DNA from: JARRLC01 sp050290865
Lineage (GTDB): Bacteria; Pseudomonadota; Alphaproteobacteria; Rhizobiales; Rhodomicrobiaceae
Direction of reading: 5' to 3'
Length of the DNA: 64,000 bases
Assembly (NCBI GenBank): GCA_050290865.1
Contig: JBNKIW010000008.1
Location: forward strand, 62,001-126,000
The notes under the pieces are model-generated. The model saw nothing but the letters and a program-made list of their open reading frames with translations. It ran no database searches and was not told where the DNA came from. Both the position numbers and the translations under genes were made by a program. This document shows positions 60,189-64,000 of this stretch, piece by piece; within the stretch, counting starts at the first letter, position 1; each line of letters opens with the position of its first letter.

Positions 60189-61307
60189 TCAGCTTCCCAG
60201 GCGCGCCGCTGCTGCGTGCAATGCCTCACCGAGTGCCGCGGCGAGCAGGTCGAGACCCGCGTCCGTCCCGCAGCTTACCCGGATGCAACGGTCCAGCGGC
60301 GCGATCGCCGGCTTGCGCACGAAAATGTCGCGGGCGATCAGTTCGTCGTGCACGGCCTGGGCAAAGGCGCCGTCGCGCCCGCCGTCGATGGCCACGAAGT
60401 TCGTAGCCGAGGGCAGCGGATCCAGGCCCGCTTCACGCGCGATCGCCACGATTCGCTCCCGCGCATGCAAAATGCGCTTCACAGTCTCCGCCAGATAGGT
60501 CTGATCCTGAAGCGCGGCCAGCGCCCCCGCCTGGGCGATGCGCCCGACGCCGAAATGATTGCGGATCTTATCGAACGCGGCCACCCCCCGCGCCTCGCCA
60601 AGCACATAGCCCACGCGCAGCCCCGCCAGACCATAGGCTTTGGAGAACGTGCGGAAGCGCAGCACCTGCGGGTTCGTCACATCCAGCGGCGGGACGGCGT
60701 CCGCGGGCGCCAGGTCACAGTAGGCCTCATCGAGCAGAAGCAGGGTGCGCGGCGGCAGGCTGGCGATGAGATGCCCGATCTCGTCCGCGTTCCACCAGGA
60801 TGCCATCGGGTTGTCGGGATTGGCAACGTAGAGAAGCGGCGCAGCCTCGCGCCGTGCGGCGTCCAGGAGCGCAACCAGATCCTCGCGGTCGCCCGAATAT
60901 GGCACCTTGACGAGCCGTCCCCCGTGCCCGGCCACCTGATAGTTGAAGGTCGGATAGGCACCGTCCGAGGTTACGACCGGCGTTCCCGGCTCCAGATACA
61001 TCCGTACAACCAGCCCCAGCAGGCCATCGATCCCCTCGCCGACGGCCACATTCTCGAGAGCTACGCCGTGGTGGCGGGCAAGCGCGGTCCTCAGCTCGTA
61101 GTTTTCCGGGTCACCGTATTTCCACACCTCCTCTGCCGCTTCGCACATCGCGGCGATGGCCTGCGGGCTCGGTCCGAAAGCGCTCTCATTGGCGCCGATT
61201 CGCGCGCGGAACCGCCGGCCAGTCCGCCGCTCATGCGTCTCGGGGCCAACGAAGGGAATCAGCGAAGGCAGAGCCTCGACAACAGGCGTGAGGCGTGGAG
61301 CGGGCAT
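60189..61307 (-). CDS. hisC: Histidinol-phosphate/aromatic aminotransferase family protein (HisC-like)
   Basis: This 372-residue fold-type I PLP enzyme has the N-terminal IGANESAFGPSPQAIAAM, VVTSDGAYPTFNYQVAGHGG, YVANPDNPMASWW (cofactor loop), LLLLDEAYCDLAP and the PLP lysine in FRTFSKAYGLAGLRVGY. This set is typical of HisC-like aminotransferases, which convert imidazole acetol phosphate or aromatic keto acids. No other his genes lie nearby, so an aromatic aminotransferase role is possible. It is divergent from ubiB. Confidence 0.82.
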   Translation of the reverse strand: MPAPRLTPVVEALPSLIPFVGPETHERRTGRRFRARIGANESAFGPSPQAIAAMCEAAEEVWKYGDPENYELRTALARHHGVALENVAVGEGIDGLLGLVVRMYLEPGTPVVTSDGAYPTFNYQVAGHGGRLVKVPYSGDREDLVALLDAARREAAPLLYVANPDNPMASWWNADEIGHLIASLPPRTLLLLDEAYCDLAPADAVPPLDVTNPQVLRFRTFSKAYGLAGLRVGYVLGEARGVAAFDKIRNHFGVGRIAQAGALAALQDQTYLAETVKRILHARERIVAIAREAGLDPLPSATNFVAIDGGRDGAFAQAVHDELIARDIFVRKPAIAPLDRCIRVSCGTDAGLDLLAAALGEALHAAAARLGS

Positions 61308-61409
61308 TCTGAAATCTCCTGAAGTTTTGGTGAGGTGCCGGACCGCCGGTGCGCCATTATTTCTCGAAACGCCAGTTAAATGCCAGCCCGCACTTTGCTA
61401 TAAGGCCCC

Positions 61410-62999
61410 ATGGCAAATGGCTTGATCAACATCTTCCGGTTGACACGCGCGGGCGCGGTGCTGCTCTGGCATGGCGTCGATGTCGTCCCTGAAGACCTGG
61501 ACCTGCCCGCCGCGCGGGCGCTCCGGCGGATGACGGCGCCCCTGCGCAGGCTCCGGAACAGAGGCGGACAGGCGACGCGGCTGTCCAGGGCGCTGGCCTC
61601 GCTCGGCCCCAGCTACATCAAGCTCGGCCAGTTCCTGGCCACCCGCCGCGACGTCATCGGGCCGGAGATGGCCGCTGATCTCGCCAGCCTGCAGGACCGT
61701 CTCCCGCCCTTCTCGATGAACGAGGCGAAGCGCGCCATCCGTGAATCGCTAGGCTGCGACGCGGAGGCGCTTTTCACGACGCTCTCCGAGCCGGTTGCCG
61801 CTGCGTCCATCGCGCAGGTGCACAAAGGCAGCGTGCCCGACGCGAATGGCGGCCCCCGCGAGGTGGCGGTGAAAATCCTCCGCCCTGGTGTCGAGGCGCG
61901 TTTTCAGCGTGACCTTTCCACCTTCTATTTCGCCGCCCGGAAGGCCGAGCGCTGGCATCCTCCGACACGCCGCCTGCGTCCGGTGGCCGTGGTGGATACG
62001 CTGGCCGAATGGGTGAGGCTGGAGATGGATCTCCGTCTGGAAGCTGCCGCCATGTCGGAAATGGCGGAGAACATCGCCAAGGCAGGCGACGAGCGCCTGC
62101 GCATTCCGAAAGTGGATTGGAAACGGACCTCTGCGCGCGTGCTGACAACCGAGTGGGTCGACGCCATCCCCATCGGCGACCTTGCCGCCCTCGACCGGGC
62201 GAAAATCGATCGCCGCGAACTCGGCCAGCATGTGATCCGCAGTTTCCTGCGCCACGCCATGCGCGACGGCTTTTTCCACGCCGACATGCATCAGGGCAAT
62301 CTGTTCGTCGAGCCCGACGGCACGCTTGTTGCGGTCGATTTCGGCATCACGGGGCGTCTGGGGCCAAAGGAGCGGCGGTTTCTGGCGGAAATCCTCTACG
62401 GCTTCATCACCCGTGACTATCGCCGCACGGCACGGGTCCATTTCGAGGCGGGTTACGTGCCGCCGCATCACACCGTGGATGCGTTCGCGCAGGCGCTGCG
62501 CTCTATCGGTGAACCGCTCATGGACCGCCCGGCGAGCGAGATCCCGATGGCGAACCTGCTGGCGCAGCTTTTCGAGGTCACCGAGCTGTTCGACATGCAG
62601 ACGCGGCCGGAACTGCTGCTGCTGCAAAAGACCATGGTGGTGGCGGAGGGCGTGGCGCGCTCGCTCGATCCCGAACTGAACATGTGGACCGCCGCCGGGC
62701 CGGTGGTAACGGAATGGGTCGAAGGCCAGATCGGGCCGCGCGCCCGGCTCGCCGAGGCCGCCGACGGTGTGAGTGCGGTCGCCGGTCTTCTCGCTGACGC
62801 ACCGAAAATCGCCGAACAGGCGCGCCGCGCGGGCACGACCTTTGCCGAAATGGCGGAGAATGGCTTTCGCCTCGATCCGGCCACCGTGGAGCGCATGGCG
62901 GCCGCTGAAGCGAGGCATTCGCGATCGAACCGCGTGGCGATGTGGATCGGCGCGCTGGCGCTGGCGGCAATCGCGGTCAAGCTCTGGTTCATGAGCTGA
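61410..62999 (+). CDS. ubiB: UbiB/AarF family atypical kinase
   Basis: This 529-residue protein has the UbiB signatures: KxGQ motif YIKLGQFLATRRDVI, the alanine-rich loop VAAASIAQVHKG in place of a glycine loop, the lysine in VAVKILRPGV, the catalytic HADMHQGN and the metal-binding VDFGITG. The C-terminus has one hydrophobic anchor (WIGALALAAIAVKLWFM). UbiB proteins are needed for ubiquinone biosynthesis, probably by extracting lipid intermediates from the membrane. ubiE is not adjacent here, although it often is. Confidence 0.92.
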   Translation: MANGLINIFRLTRAGAVLLWHGVDVVPEDLDLPAARALRRMTAPLRRLRNRGGQATRLSRALASLGPSYIKLGQFLATRRDVIGPEMAADLASLQDRLPPFSMNEAKRAIRESLGCDAEALFTTLSEPVAAASIAQVHKGSVPDANGGPREVAVKILRPGVEARFQRDLSTFYFAARKAERWHPPTRRLRPVAVVDTLAEWVRLEMDLRLEAAAMSEMAENIAKAGDERLRIPKVDWKRTSARVLTTEWVDAIPIGDLAALDRAKIDRRELGQHVIRSFLRHAMRDGFFHADMHQGNLFVEPDGTLVAVDFGITGRLGPKERRFLAEILYGFITRDYRRTARVHFEAGYVPPHHTVDAFAQALRSIGEPLMDRPASEIPMANLLAQLFEVTELFDMQTRPELLLLQKTMVVAEGVARSLDPELNMWTAAGPVVTEWVEGQIGPRARLAEAADGVSAVAGLLADAPKIAEQARRAGTTFAEMAENGFRLDPATVERMAAAEARHSRSNRVAMWIGALALAAIAVKLWFMS

Positions 63000-63228
63000 G
63001 CATGTCTCCGGCCACCGCAATAGTGAGCGCTTCCTTGGGATTGATCAAATTTAGTACAAAATTGCACTTTCATTCTGCATTAAGATAATTCTAAACTTCG
63101 GCTGAAGGCCGCGCCTGTAATGGGCCGTTCCGCGCCGCGCCTTGGCGGTCCCGCATCCTGCCGGGGCAAGGGTGATGCCCGAGGAGGCGCCCGCGCGAGC
63201 ATAATCCGGCCGTGTGAGGACGTCGAGG

Positions 63229-64000
63229 ATGGGGCCACTACCTGAATGGGGCGTCGGGCTCGCTGGTTTCCTGAGCGGAATGGCGTGCGGCTACGGCATC
63301 CGCCGGGGCAAGCTGTGCACCTTCGGCGCGATCGAGGACTGGGTTGCCGCGCGGGATACGAGGCGGTTGAAGGTCTTTGCGCTGGCGCTCATCGTCGCGG
63401 TGGCGGGCACGCAGGCACTGGTTGTGGCGGGCAGCTTCGACTCCCATGCCACCACCTATGTCCCCGCCGCCATCCCGATCCTTTCCGTAATCCTCGGAAG
63501 CGTGCTGTTCGGCATCGGCATGTCGCTCGTGGGAACATGCGGCTTCGGCTGCCTCGTGCGGCTCGGTGGCGGCGATCTGCGCGCGCTTGTCGTGCTGCTG
63601 GTCTCGGGCGCCGTGGCTTATGCCGCGCTGCGCGGCGTGCTGCTCGATCTGCGTGTCGAGTGGCTCACATCGTGGCAAATCCCCCTTCCTGAAGGCACGC
63701 GCGCCGAACTGGCGGCGCTGCTCGGGCGGTATCTCGGCGCCCATACACGCGTGCTGGTGACAATCGCCGTCGTCGCGGTTCTGGGCCTGTGGGTATTCAC
63801 GGATCACCGCCTTGCCCGCACGCCGCGTCTCGTTTTCGGGGGCGTGGTGCTGGGGCTGGGCGTGGTCGCCGGATGGGTGACGACCGGCGTCATGGTGGAC
63901 GAATTCGACCTGCCGCGTCCGCAGAGCCTGACTTTCGCCGGTCCCATCGCCAAGGCGCTGTTCGGGCTTCTGGGATCGGCGGAGCGGCTGACGGATTTCG
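63229..64000 (+). CDS. YeeE/YedE-type sulfur transporter (3' end outside window)
   Basis: The frame starts MGPLPEWGVGLAGFLSGMAC and stays open to the last base, giving at least 257 residues with about seven spans. Two cysteine motifs of the YeeE/YedE family are present: RRGKLCTFGAIED near residue 30 and GTCGFGCLVRLGGGDLRAL near residue 105. In known members these cysteines lie in the path for thiosulfate or a sulfur carrier. GAGG lies nine bases before the ATG. The 229-base upstream gap is AT-rich. Confidence 0.85.
   Translation, partial: MGPLPEWGVGLAGFLSGMACGYGIRRGKLCTFGAIEDWVAARDTRRLKVFALALIVAVAGTQALVVAGSFDSHATTYVPAAIPILSVILGSVLFGIGMSLVGTCGFGCLVRLGGGDLRALVVLLVSGAVAYAALRGVLLDLRVEWLTSWQIPLPEGTRAELAALLGRYLGAHTRVLVTIAVVAVLGLWVFTDHRLARTPRLVFGGVVLGLGVVAGWVTTGVMVDEFDLPRPQSLTFAGPIAKALFGLLGSAERLTDF

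Overview
The window is GC-rich and densely coded, without tRNA or rRNA genes, CRISPR arrays or insertion sequences. Gene content and order (fabD-fabG-acpP-fabF-mltG; rpsF-rpsR-DUF2232-rplI; a DUF1465/RcdA-like protein; SufT; an AarF/UbiB kinase) point to an alphaproteobacterium, probably of the Hyphomicrobiales. No species is claimed. Two genes run off the ends: the 3' part of a SufS cysteine desulfurase on the left and a YeeE/YedE-type transporter on the right.

Layout. 1-0.8 kb: sufS (partial) and sufT, iron-sulfur assembly. 0.9-3.2 kb, minus strand: an orphan TAXI-type periplasmic binding protein followed by a secreted Sel1-repeat protein; both carry the same short LTPEE-x6-FM segment. 3.6-10 kb, plus strand: an IclR regulator, a zinc alcohol dehydrogenase, a complete tripartite tricarboxylate transporter (binding protein, TctB, TctA) and a TauE/SafE exporter. 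Two nearly identical palindromes, one before the regulator and one before the exporter, look like the IclR operator. 10-17.4 kb: a type I secretion island with a large subtilisin-like RTX protease, a small putative lipoprotein just upstream of it, and a divergent ABC exporter plus HlyD adaptor. 17.4-22.9 kb: a GT2 glycosyltransferase, an MsbA-like exporter, a DUF2892 protein, Crp/Fnr and XRE regulators and a CoxG-like protein. 23-28 kb: the fatty acid synthesis cluster with mltG. 28-31 kb: the ribosomal protein operon. 31-35 kb: a Wzz/BY-kinase-like protein and an S9 peptidase.

35-47.4 kb: a complete glycogen locus on the minus strand, glgP-glgB-glgC-glgA-glgX, in which the last gene encodes a GlgX debranching enzyme fused to a complete MalQ 4-alpha-glucanotransferase. 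ADP-glucose synthesis, chain elongation, branching, phosphorolysis, debranching and maltodextrin disproportionation are thus all encoded together. 47.5-53.3 kb: housekeeping and small genes (rlmJ, a DMT transporter, two membrane-linked unknowns, a START-like protein, a methyltransferase, leuD, marC). 53.5-59.3 kb: a CecR-like TetR regulator, a clear palindromic operator and a YbhGFSR-type ABC export operon. 59.5-64 kb: DUF1465/RcdA-like protein, a histidinol-phosphate aminotransferase-like enzyme, UbiB and the partial YeeE/YedE gene.

The least expected signals are: (1) a family of 68-77 bp hairpin repeats present twice, in opposite orientations, each ending about 35 bp before a start codon; (2) the paired IclR operators; (3) the orphan TAXI/Sel1 pair with a shared motif; (4) the GlgX-MalQ fusion; (5) the protease-lipoprotein-type I secretion island. 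All functions are read from sequence motifs and gene order; no database search was possible.
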